Source of the DNA: Hymenopus coronatus
Taxonomy: Eukaryota; Arthropoda; Insecta; Mantodea; Hymenopodidae
DNA length: 64,000 nucleotides
NCBI GenBank assembly: GCA_030762935.1
Contig: CM060895.1
Span: forward strand, 78,324,001-78,388,000
Reading direction: 5' to 3'
Below the pieces are notes generated by a model that saw only the letters and a list, made by a program, of their open reading frames with translations, ran no database searches and was not told the origin of the DNA. Shown here piece by piece: positions 23,278 through 32,969 of this stretch. Both the position numbers and the translations under genes were made by a program. Numbering within the stretch: the first letter of the stretch is position 1; each line of letters begins with the position of its first letter.

Positions 23278-23286
23278 TAATGAAGT

Positions 23287-23989
23287 ACTGTGGGTAATAG
23301 AAAAGAATTGAGAACAAATCTGGAATCAGTGACATCAAAACTATAAGAATCATCTATGAACGTTTACAAGTTTTTGAAAAGTTTTATTTTGTTGGCCCGT
23401 GTTGTTACTTCCGTGTGTGAAAGAAACGATTAAAAGCGAGCAGTAAGTTGGGGGTTCTACTCTCCGGTCTCCTTGTGGTGTTCGGGAAACACAAAAACGA
23501 TGCTCAAAATAAATCTCTCTGCTCTGCACATATACGATCCTCCTCGTTAGCTCTCTCTCTGCACCCTGTGCAGCATTACAAGTGCTATAGTTGCACTTGC
23601 ACTAGAAGTTTGTTTACGAGGTGAGTTCAGTCAGGAAGTAATTCATGGTAAACACGATCTCTCGAGAAGCCCCAAAATAAATTGCCTCTAGGAGTAAGAT
23701 TCCAAGAAGGGATTCCGGGAAGCTATCATGTAAGGGGTTATGCAGTCTTATACATCACCCAGCATACTTCTACAACGGCGATTGGTATCAGATGTGAAGC
23801 CGCGAAGCATTCTAAATGTAAGTTAAAAATATCAGGAAAAGATTTATCTTAAACGTTATTAACATACAAATGAAAGAAAGTCCATCTTTAGAATAACATG
23901 ACTAAACGGCCAATTGATTATACCGGCAACTCGGTGTGGATCGTTGCACTAACCAGTAAAGAACATTCCAAACACCAAGAAGGGGAAAA
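23287..23989. other. No recognised feature
   Basis: Mixed composition with a CT-rich patch near 23550. No coding evidence. Confidence 0.4.
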
Positions 23990-24692
23990 AAATCTGATAT
24001 GTTGCAGTAACATAATTTACTCTAGCTGCTCTACAAACTTCTTACAAAAGAATATTCTTCTTTCTGAACAATGCTAATCGAGATAAACATTGGCAGAATT
24101 TTCTTATTACATAGTTCCTTATAAGCAGAGGGGAACTAAGGGGATGCTCTAGGCTAAACTGATAGTCAACTGTTTTAAAAGGTATCCTTATATGATTGTC
24201 ATTATAAATCGCTTCTTTGCTTGGCCAGGAGTGGAAAAAAAGAAAAACGGACACTTCCTGTCTGAGAAAAGTATAAGTACTTCACAATTGAAATAAATAA
24301 CAAGGAATAGCTCTGAAACAGTTACCTCCACAATAAAAACGTAAAGGACATAAATTGTGTGTTTTGCGAAATCTACATTTTTTTTTAGTAAGTTTTTAGG
24401 ATCTCTTACAGTTTAGCACTTTAAAAAATTCGGCAAAATCCATCTACAATAAAGAGGCCTTTAATGGCTATTCTCAGATAATTCAATACATACATTTTAT
24501 TTGGGATGCAAATAGCTTTAATATACAGCATTTGTATCATAATCGTTACAGCCATTTTTAAGAAAATCACAATTTTCGAAATTTGTTCATGTAAAAGGTT
24601 GTTTGCAGTTGGGAGAGTTTATCGCCCTTGGGAAGATACCAAACCTAAATACCAGCTTTAGTTACCAAGTTTTAGTTTTTGAGCTATGCTGT

Positions 24693-24728
<36 letters not shown>

Positions 24729-24752
24729 GCAGGTAGACAGACAGCGGTATAA
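23990..24752 (-). mobile_element. Pal1 copy, truncated at its microsatellite
   Basis: It runs from AATCTGATATGTTGCAGTAAC to a (CA)n stretch, where it breaks off before the palindrome. It contains AGTATAAGTACTTCACAATTG, used above as the uninterrupted comparison for the nested copy. Confidence 0.8.
24693..24725. repeat. (CA)n microsatellite
   Basis: Run of about 16 CA units at the microsatellite position of Pal1. Confidence 0.9.
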
Positions 24753-24805
24753 TCCACATGGTAACAACCATGTACCATATTTTACCTCGAAGAGAGGTAG
24801 AGAGT

Positions 24806-24974
24806 GTATAGAGAAGACATGTAATACATCCAAAAATTCAATACTGAGATTTAACCGACAATATGTGTTTTCATGTTTGTGTGTGTTGTGTGTGTGCGTG
24901 TGTGTGGTGTCTGTGTACAGCATAGCCCAAAAAGGAAAAGACCGTTTAAAACCAAATTTGGTATGTAAGTTTTA
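24806..24974 (+). mobile_element. Pal1 fragment, palindrome and GT stretch only
   Basis: GTGTATAGAGAAGACATG, CCAAAAATTCAATACTGAG and a GT-rich stretch, cut off after AACCAAATTTGGTATGTAAG. Confidence 0.75.
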
Positions 24975-24984
24975 TATATTGTAA

Positions 24985-25327
24985 TGTATATGACATAAAT
25001 TGTGTGTTTTAATATGCTCTACATTTTTTGTGTTGTAAGGTTTTGTCCATTTCTTACGGTTTAGCAGTTATGTAAAATTCCGTAAAATTCATCCAAAATA
25101 AAGTAGTATTTAGAGACTATTCCCAGAAATTTCAAGATACACATTTTATTTGTCAGGTTATCTTTAGTATACCATATTTTAATCAAAATCGTTAGAGTCG
25201 TTTTTGAGAAAATAAAAATTTTTGAAAAAAGTACCACGTAAACGGTAGTTAGGGGTGGGGGGATTTTCTTGAAAATCTTTGTGTCGCATCCTTGGAAGAT
25301 ACCAAACTTAAATACCAAGTTTGTTAT
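24985..25327 (-). mobile_element. Pal1 fragment, middle section
   Basis: Internal sequence from GACATAAATTGTGTGTTTTAA to ATACCAAGTTTGTTAT, abutting the next, oppositely oriented copy. Confidence 0.75.
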
Positions 25328-26077
25328 ACTTTCTCTGTGCACTGTTATGTATATAGTGTATAGAGAAGGTATTGTATCCACCCAAAAATTCTAAATCGAG
25401 ATTTCACTGTACATACATGTTTTGGGTCCCCCCTGAATCCAAAAAAGAAATTTCTGGAAACAAATCCTTGTGTGTGTGTGTCTTGTGTGTCTGTAGACAG
25501 CATTGCTCAAAAACGAAAAGACCATTCAATACCAAACTTGGCTCTAACGATTTTGATTAAAATATCGTATATTAAAGATTATCACCTGACAAATAAACGT
25601 TATATATCTTGAACTTTCTGGGTAAAGCCTCTAAAGACCTCTTTATTCCGGATGATTTTTATTGAATTTCACATAACTGCTAAACCGTAAGAGATGGACA
25701 AAAGCTTACCACACAAAAAATGTAGAGCACATTTATATCATATACATTTTTCCCGTGGAGTTGATCGTATTTTAGATTTTCCTTGTTATTGGTTTCAGCT
25801 TTAAAAAACTTATACTTTTCTCATATAGGAATTTGTCAAATACTCTCCATACAAACAAAGGAACTTCAGACACATAGCAAACAGCTTTTGACTATCACTT
25901 TAACCTATGGTACACCCTTATTTCGCTTCTACTTTTAAGGAAGTAAGTAATAAGACTATTTCTGCTATTTTTCCTCAATTAGCATGAAGTAAATAGAAGC
26001 ATAAGGTTTTTAAATGTAATTTGTTGCAGATATGTAGAGATAGTCATGTGAAAAGAACAAATTTAGATGTTTTTGTC
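25328..26077 (+). mobile_element. Pal1 copy with internal deletion
   Basis: ACTTTCTCTGTGCACTG start, then a jump at ACCAAACTTGG / CTCTAACGATTTT (about 25543) that removes roughly 110 bases, then the complete 3' body with a worn terminus (AGTCATGTGAAAAGAAC). Confidence 0.8.
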
Positions 26078-27063
26078 AAATATTTATTATTATAGAGAAA
26101 TATTTTAACTAATACTTTTACCCAGCTGTAGATGCCTGAGTTTGATCTGCCAAGCAAATGTGGTTTTAGAAAATGTACTGTTCTTCTGCCTTAAAGAAAC
26201 GTGAGTGGTTTGGTAAATCCTATAAAGCGAAGAGGATGAAGAAAAGAAATATGGAAAAAAGAGTAGATACGCAAAGCTCTGCGTGGAGAATATCATCATC
26301 GTAACACTTTCTGTTGCTTAAAAAAAAAAGAAGCTCTTCTCCAGAGCACAGCTAATGTTCGTGAGTGTATTACTGGTCTAGATGATAAATCATTCCAGGC
26401 AAACAAGCTTCTAGAGGAAAACAGAATAGCTGCATTCATTGTTGGGGTACTAAATGTTTACGTTAGTCTTGCCTTATTCATATGCTCTCTTCATGGAAGA
26501 CCCCACACAGCTTTAAGGCGAGTGAAATAGGATTTTCATAGTTTTTTTTTCCATTTTCATATTTTAATTGCATATGACTATTTCGAATCTCTAGCTTATT
26601 TTGGTACAACCTCCACAGAGTCACGCTAACTGTAAATAGCTTAAAAACATTGATGAATATAATCCTCCGTAGTAGTTTTTAGAGCATTTTGTTGCACTCA
26701 ACATGTTAGACAGAGATCTTTTGCTTATTCTGATCCGAAAGCTCTACTTTAGCTATTCGCAGAATAGGCATGAGAGTTCATATTTTTTCATGTGAGAATT
26801 TCGAAGAACTGGGAAGTTGTGTTTGGAAATTCATGTTACACTTTTTTTTTAATTTTATGTTTGAAAGAAATTTCTGAAGAAGTTAAACGCTCTAAACAAA
26901 ATATATTGGAAACTAATTGACACTAAGGGCTGAAATTTTTACCCCACATTAGCATCTAAATAAGCTTTATTTAAATAAAAAGGTTTTATGTATATTTTAA
27001 AATTTTCTTATTTTAAAATTTAAAAATCATTATTTTTCAATAAACGTTTAAGATGTTTATTTA
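26078..27063. other. No recognised feature
   Basis: AT-rich, with a minus-strand frame at 26105-26299 lacking motifs. Nothing identified. Confidence 0.4.
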
Positions 27064-27950
27064 AAAATCTGATGTGTTCCATTCACATGACTTTCTCTAC
27101 AACTCTGCAATAAACTATTGTTAAAAAGCTTATGCTTCTATTTACTTCCTGCTAATTGAGAAAAGATTAGCAGAAATAGTCTTATTACTTGCTTCCTTGC
27201 AAGTAGAAGCGAAATAAGGGAGTACCATAGGTTAAAGTGATGGTCAAAAGCTGGTTGATATGCGACTGAAGTTCCTTTGTTTGTATGGACATGAGTTCAT
27301 AAAGTCCTGTATGAGAAAAGTATGTTTTTATAGCTGAAACCAAAAACAAGGTATATCTCAAAAACAATCAACGCCACGAAAAAAATGTACATAACATAAA
27401 TTGGGTGTTTTAAAGTGCTCTACATTTGTTGAGTGGTAATTTTTTGTCCATCTCTTACGGTTTAGCAGTTATGCAAAATTCCGCAAAATTGACCCAGAAT
27501 AAAGCAGTCTTCAGAGGCTATTTCCAGAAAATTCAAAATATATATTTTGTTTGTCATGTAAATATCTTTAATATATATTTTAATCAAAATCGTTAGAACC
27601 ATTTTTCAAAAAAAAATTTTTTTGAAAAACGTTCCACGTAAAGGGTAGTTTGGGGTGGGTTTTTTCTCTCAAAATCTTCGTGTTGCATCCCTGGAAGATA
27701 CTAAACTTAAATACCAAGTTTGGTATTTTACCGACTTTTCTTTTTTGAGTTATCGTGTTCACAGGCACACGGACACATGGACACACGGACACACGGACAC
27801 ACACACATGGACCTTTTTCTGAAAATACTTTTTTTGAATACAGGTACCCTAAAACATATATTTCCGGTGGAATCTCGGTATCGAATTTTTTGGTGAAGTG
27901 CAATACCTTCTCTATACACTATGTACATAGTGCGTATAGAGAAAGTGAAA
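27064..27950 (-). mobile_element. Pal1 copy, full length, both ends intact
   Basis: It runs from AAATCTGATGTGTTCC to GTATAGAGAAAGTGAAA, about 887 bp. The microsatellite is a CACACGGACA-type tandem repeat. The palindrome ACACTATGTACATAGTG is intact. It carries the 'ATAACTC' subfamily block and makes a good reference copy. Confidence 0.95.
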
Positions 27951-27979
27951 AGCTATCCTTTCCTTCTAATGAATAGCAG

Positions 27980-28118
27980 CATTGATTTTGTTTTTTCCCA
28001 CAAGCCATATGTAGGACAGGAGTTGGGCAGGTAGAGTTAGACTGAAAATGTCGATGCCATAGCTGGTATTGAACCACGGATCTGGTTTCTGGAGGTAATC
28101 AGATGCAGCGCAATATAT
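27980..28118 (-). repeat. SINE-E fragment, reverse head and tail
   Basis: Tail complement CACAAGCCATATGTAGGACAG, then GTAGAGTTAGACTGAAAATG, then a box B complement (GGTATTGAACCACGG). Confidence 0.65.
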
Positions 28119-28119
28119 A

Positions 28120-28392
28120 AGTATTGCAAAATTCAGAGCAATAAAAAGGAATATCTCAGAAAAGCTTAACACCATAATTGTTTTATATACATTGGAAATT
28201 TTAACCATATGTACGTTTTCCTGTAGAGAGATTTTTGTGTCTCTTGCGGTTTATTAGCTATTAAAAATAATTTAGAATCAATAGAATTTCACAGATTTTT
28301 CGCATAAATTAAACATGTTTTATGACATTTTCTTATACATGTAGTATTCCGATCGAAATTTTTAAATATATTTATGTAAAATAAAAATAAAC
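28120..28392 (-). mobile_element. Decayed Pal1 fragment
   Basis: AAAAGGAATATCTCAGAAAAG and CTCTTGCGGTTTATTAGC are recognisable. The rest is heavily changed. Confidence 0.6.
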
Positions 28393-28399
28393 GTTGCTG

Positions 28400-28880
28400 C
28401 TGCCTCCCAGGATTGGACAGGAAAGTTTTCTATAACATCCCCCAAATACCAAACTACTCTTATCAGGTATATACTTTTAAAACTTTTATTTTCTCAAAAA
28501 TTACTGTAACAGTTTTGATTAAAATACTATATGTCATAGATGATATATATAACTTAAATTTTACGGGAATAGCTTCTGAATTCTCTTCATTTTGGATGTC
28601 TTTTGCTTAACTGGTAAACCGTAACAGATACAAAATATGTAGATCTCGTTAAAGCACACAATTTATGACAGATGTGTATTTTTCTGGGGAACTAACCATT
28701 AACAATCAACTCTTAAGAGATTTGACAGTCGCTTTAGCCAAGGGCATTTTCTTATTATTCTTGTACTTCTGTTAATGCTTACCACGGATAGGATGAGGGA
28801 TATGGAGAATACGTTGCTTTTTGTTTTGTTTAAAAATGATGGAGAAAGTCGTGTGAATGTCAGAGATAAAATTTTTAAGG
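28400..28880 (+). mobile_element. Decayed Pal1 fragment
   Basis: TTTTCTCAAAAATTACTG, TTTACGGGAATAGCTTCTG and GGAGAAAGTCGTGTGAATG mark the 3' two-thirds. The palindrome end is missing. Confidence 0.65.
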
Positions 28881-28888
28881 AAGGATGT

Positions 28889-28935
28889 TTATTCGATTTA
28901 ACGTTTTTTTTGGTTTTTTTTTCGCATAAGTCGTG
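28889..28935 (-). repeat. SINE-E tail, left of LINE insertion
   Basis: TTCGATTTAACG, T/G runs and CGCATAAGTCGTG align with the reverse of the SINE-E tail (CACACAAGCCGTGTGTAGG). The unit continues at 30357 on the other side of the LINE. Confidence 0.6.
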
Positions 28936-30356
28936 TTTTTTTTTTTTTTTTTTTTTTTTTTCGAGTGGAGGGGAAAAATCCACCTTAAGGACTGACCCGG
29001 GCAAACCCGGAGTGTCGGGGTCTCCCATGTTGGCATACCGACTAAAAAACCCCTCCACCGGTATTAGAAGGAAGTAAGGTGAGGCGGTACCGCATGATTG
29101 CACCCGCGGATTCAAGGTGATAATTTAACTGACTGCAGGGTGCAGTCAGAGGAGTGAAATGAGGACCGGAAGACAGACTTGACCGAGGCCCAGACTGTCA
29201 CCGCGGAATATTCAGGGAGAGGAGTAGAGGAATTAGAGGGTGAAGGATTGATTTGGAGCTAGTGTTGGTTCTTCTCCAGTCGAGCTGCCGTGAACGAAGA
29301 ATCCAAGACTCAGGCCCGGGTCTTGTAACAGCCCCGATGTGTGATTGGCCCCTGGAGTGGGGCCGTTCGGCGGAGTGGAGCTGCTGCGGCTGGAGGTCCT
29401 GCTGAGGCTGCGGCTGAATACTAGCTATCCGGCTGGACAGCTCAGCGATGGTGGACTGTAGTGTGGCGATGGCGGCGGTGGTGGCAGCTTGAAGGTCCTG
29501 TACCTTTTCAGTGATGACACTGCACAGCTCTTCAAGGGCAGCTAAACGGGCGCCGACGTTCAAGATCTCAGCGTGGAGATCCTGAATGGTGTCCCGTGTC
29601 GCTGCGTCTATCGAGGCTGCAGGTGGTGTGGTGTCGATAATGGTCGGCGGTGGTGTAGTCCGGGCGGGTGGTGGTAGTGGTCTGCTCCTGGGGTAGAGAG
29701 GGCACTGGGCTTGCCCGGTGAAGTGTCCTGTGCCACGCAAGCTGGCACAGAACCGGCGGCGACGGCGGAGATCGTGCCCAGTGCACTCGGCGGTGGTGGT
29801 GTTGGTACCACAGTAGTGGCATCTCGGTGGCGAAGAGCAGACTTCAGCCGTGTGACCGTAAGCACAGCAGCGTCGGCAGGGCCGATGGCGTTCCTGTCGG
29901 CTAGCCTCGACGACCAGAAGTCGCCCTAATAAGGGCAACCCTGATGCAAAGGCAGCTTCCAGGTCAGCCTGGTCCTGTAACTCCAGACGAACGAGCGGCG
30001 TTGGCCCCCGGTCGCAGTATATGCGGGTGGCCCTCAAGCAAGAAGACCACCGCGACTGCACGGCGGTGAGCAGATGCCGGGTGGAAAGGTCCCTAGGGAC
30101 CCCCCGTACCACAGCACTGAACCGGGGTGGCGGCGTCGTCGAGCTGGGTGGAGACGTCGGTGGCAGCGGTGAGGGCGGCAACTGCGGCTGCAGTTGCGGC
30201 GAGACTGCGGTGGCGGTCGGCGGCGAAACAGCGCTTGCCGCGACCAATGGCTTCGGAGTTACTGCCTCCTCGGCGGCTGCCGGGGAAGAGGTGACGGTTG
30301 CTGCCTTAGCAGCTGCGGCTCTGCGGAGTTTCTTCTTTGCCATGTGTACAGCTCCT
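28936..30356 (-). mobile_element. Jockey-like LINE, internally deleted (ORF1 plus 3' end)
   Basis: Read on the minus strand, it has a 13-base leader, ORF1, then about 240 bases ending in GGTGGATTTTTCCCCTCCACTCG and a 26-base poly-A. No reverse-transcriptase ORF lies between ORF1 and the 3' end, so ORF2 has been lost or the copy is a two-ended derivative. Its GC-rich composition contrasts sharply with its surroundings. Both flanks are pieces of one SINE-E, with CGTGT at each junction. Confidence 0.85.
29198..30343 (-). CDS. LINE ORF1 (Gag-like zinc-knuckle protein), 381 codons
   Basis: This frame encodes the RNA-binding ORF1 protein of a Jockey-clade retrotransposon, whose family role is to package element RNA. 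Residues 1-73 are Ala/Pro-rich. Residues 74-150 form a PRE_C2HC/RRM-like region (RFSAVVRGVPRDLS). Three knuckles follow: C156-C159-H164-C169 is complete; the second (C175, C178, C187) has Thr where His is expected; the third (C199, H207, C214) has Leu at the second Cys. Residues 246-310 look like a coiled coil. The start is the first ATG, 13 bases from the element's 5' edge. The frame is intact, so the insertion may be fairly young, but two damaged knuckles and the missing ORF2 make function doubtful. Confidence 0.8.
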   Translation of the reverse strand: MAKKKLRRAAAAKAATVTSSPAAAEEAVTPKPLVAASAVSPPTATAVSPQLQPQLPPSPLPPTSPPSSTTPPPRFSAVVRGVPRDLSTRHLLTAVQSRWSSCLRATRIYCDRGPTPLVRLELQDQADLEAAFASGLPLLGRLLVVEASRQERHRPCRRCCAYGHTAEVCSSPPRCHYCGTNTTTAECTGHDLRRRRRFCASLRGTGHFTGQAQCPLYPRSRPLPPPARTTPPPTIIDTTPPAASIDAATRDTIQDLHAEILNVGARLAALEELCSVITEKVQDLQAATTAAIATLQSTIAELSSRIASIQPQPQQDLQPQQLHSAERPHSRGQSHIGAVTRPGPESWILRSRQLDWRRTNTSSKSILHPLIPLLLSLNIPR

Positions 30357-30600
30357 CCGTGTGTAGGACAGGAGTTGGATAGTTAGAGTCAGACTATAGA
30401 CGGGATTTGAGTCAGGGATCTCACTGGGCTACCATGGCAACATGCTGCCATGGCATTGAATTTCTCAACTGACTGTCATGTTTCCCGGGACTTAAAGTGC
30501 GGCATTGAAAGACGCCAATGGGATTGTAATCTCAAAATAATTTAAAATCATCTTGTGGTTTACCGGGAAACATGCCAGTCAGTTGAGAAATTCAATACTA
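30357..30600. repeat. SINE-E reverse head with hairpin core
   Basis: The reverse tail and head (CCGTGTGTAGGACAGG, GATAGTTAGAGTCAGACT) lead into a core whose arms 30455-30489 and 30562-30596 are inverted repeats matching at 33 of 35 positions. The core aligns with 42300-42420. Confidence 0.75.
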
Positions 30601-30751
30601 AGTAGTAATAGATGTAGACACACAAGCTTCTTTCACAGGAGCTACTATAATTATTGTTGTACCAACAGGGATTAAAATGTTCAGTTGACTCGCAACAATA
30701 TATAGTTCAAAAATTATTTTTAGACCTGCATCAATATGAGGCGGGATGTTA
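30601..30751. other. Unassigned insert within the SINE-E unit
   Basis: About 150 bases separate the core from the forward head at 30752. It matches nothing I recognise in the window. Confidence 0.4.
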
Positions 30752-30819
30752 CTATGGTAGCTCAGTGGTAGAGAAGCGGTAGATTCGTGGTTCAAATCTG
30801 TCTATGGCATTGAACTTTT
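30752..30819 (+). repeat. SINE-E forward head, cut by Pal1
   Basis: TATGGTAGCTCAGTGGTAGA (box A) and GTGGTTCAAATCTG (box B), ending ATGGCATTGAAC-TTTT where Pal1 begins. The tail resumes at 31707. Confidence 0.75.
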
Positions 30820-31706
30820 ACTTTCTCTACACGCACCATGTGCATAGTGTATAGAAAAGATATTGCACTCCACCCAAAAATTCGATACTGAGATTTCACC
30901 GGAAATATATGTTTTAGGGTCCGTTATATCCAAAAAAAAGCATTTTCACAAAAAGATCCGCGTGTGTGTGTGTGCGCGTGTCCGTATGTCCGTGTGTCTG
31001 TGAAAACGATAACTCAAAAACGAAAAGTCGGTAAATACCAAACTTGGTATTTAAATTTAGTATCTTCCAGGGATGCGACACGAAGATTTTGAGAAAAATC
31101 CCCCACCCCAAACTACCCTTTACATGGAACTCTTTTTCGAACATTTTGATTTTCGCAAAAATGTCTCTAACGATTTTGATTAACATATCGTATATTAAAT
31201 ATATTTAGCTGACAAATAAAATGTATATCTTGATTTTCCTGGGAATATCCTCTGAAGAGTACTTTATTCGGATGAATTTTACGGAATTTTGAGTAACTGC
31301 TAAGCCGTAAGAGATGGAAAAAAACTTACTGCATGAAAAATGTAGAGCACGTTAAAACACACAATTTATGTTATATACATTTTTTCGTGGAGTTCATCGT
31401 TTTGAGACATTCCCTGTTTTTAGTTTCTGATTTGAAAAACATACTTTTCTCATATAGGAAACTGTCAACTCCTGTCCATACAAACAAAGGAACTTCAGTG
31501 ACATAGTAACCAGCTGTTGACTATCACTTTAACCTTATTTAGCTTCTACTTACGAGGAAGCAAGTAATAAGACTATTTCTGCTATTTTTTTTTTTTTTTT
31601 TTTTAGTTTCTGATTAGCATGAAGTAAATAGAAGTATAAACTTTTTAAGAATAGTTTGTTGCAGAGATGTTGAGAAAGTCATGTGAATGGTGCACATCAG
31701 ATTTTT
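30820..31706 (+). mobile_element. Pal1 copy, full length, inserted in SINE-E
   Basis: Complete from ACTTTCTCTACACGCACCATG to GCACATCAGATTTTT. It is of the 'ATAACTC' subfamily and has a T18 run near 31588. The left flank ATGGCATTGAAC and right flank CATCTGACTCTAGCTATCC are contiguous in other SINE-E copies. Confidence 0.95.
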
Positions 31707-31745
31707 CATCTGACTCTAGCTATCCAAGAATGTTTACGTCACGGA
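31707..31745 (+). repeat. SINE-E tail, right of Pal1
   Basis: CATCTGACTCTAGCTATCCA matches the segment that follows GGCATTGAAT in other copies (for example 21745-21770). Confidence 0.65.
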
Positions 31746-32157
31746 TGTTTTCCTATTACCATGTACACAGAGAAACAAGTAATGCATGTGGTAGGTCACA
31801 GAGATAATAAAAAATCTCATTTGTGTGAAGCCGGTGGAAATCTTCTTACTGCGCTGTCATATTCACCTTTCCGCTCCAATACGTCATCATTAAACAGCCA
31901 CCTTATCCTCGTATTGACTCTTTCTGCCACCTTATTACTTGGGGCTTATCCCTCACAATCCCCCATGCAATGACGTAAATCCCCGCCGTGTCGGTCGCTA
32001 GACATGTCTTCCTTATCACGTAGGTATTGGAAGCCCTTCCAGCCCGCAAGCCACTGCGTTCGTTACGCAACTGTCTTGCAAGTCACAATGTTACCACCTT
32101 CTGCACTGTTCAGGTAATGGTGGAATTTCCCTATTCCTGTCTTTATCTTTTATTTTT
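31746..32157. other. Unassigned, moderately GC-rich
   Basis: Contains a short frame (31683-31973) with no known motif. It may be another decayed SINE, because composition is unlike that of Pal1. Confidence 0.3.
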
Positions 32158-32960
32158 ACTTTCTCTAACCCGCTTGCACAATGTACAGAGTGGATAGAGA
32201 AGGTATTGTACTCCACCCAAAAATTCGATGCCGCAATTTCACCGGAAAAACATGGTTTGGGGTCCCCTGAGTCCGAAAAATTCATTTTTAGAAAAAAGAT
32301 TCCTGTGATTGTGTGTGTGAACACCATAGCTCAAAAACGAAATTCCAAATTTGGTACTTAAGTATCTTCCATGGATGCAACGAAGATTTTCAAGAAAATT
32401 CCCCCACTACCCTTTACATGGAAAAATGTTCGATTTTCTCAAAAATGGCTCTAATGATTTTGATTAAAATATCATATATTACAGATATTTACCTGGCAAA
32501 TAAAATGTATGCCTTAAATTTTCTGGGAATAACCTCTAAAGATTTGTTTACTCTGAATGAATTTAGCTGAATTTTGTATAAATGCTAAACCGTAAGAGAT
32601 GAACAAAATCTTACCTCACAAAAATGTAGAGCACGTTAAAACACACGATTTATGTTATATACATATTTTAGTCGATTTGATCGTTTTTTAGATATTCCTT
32701 GTTTCAACTTTAAAAAACTCATACCTTTCTCATACAGGACAAACAAAGGAACTTCAGTCACATAGCAACCAGCTTTTAAATATCACTTTAACCTATGGTA
32801 CTTCCTTATTTCCTTCTACTTACATACAAGTAAGTAATAAGACCATTTCTGCTAATTTTTTTCTGGATTAGCAAGAAGTAAATAGAAGCATAAGCTTTTA
32901 AACAATAATTTGTTGCACAGATGTAGATAAAATCATGTGAATGGAACACATCAGATTTTT
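32158..32960 (+). mobile_element. Pal1 copy, first of three in tandem
   Basis: Complete ends, with small internal losses around the ACCAAA block and GT stretch. 'CATAGCT' subfamily. Only a T-rich spacer of about 9 bases separates it from the next copy. Confidence 0.9.
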
Positions 32961-32969
32961 TTTATTTTT

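Noticed and set aside
24679..24984. Overlapping frames of 101 and 79 codons on both strands
   Set aside because: Both derive from CA/GT microsatellite stretches of Pal1.
28775..29115. Frames of 100 and 138 codons across the LINE 3' end
   Set aside because: They translate the poly-A/poly-T and the LINE 3' end in wrong frames; no family match.
29711..30386. Plus-strand frames opposite LINE ORF1
   Set aside because: Shadows produced by the GC-rich ORF1 on the minus strand.
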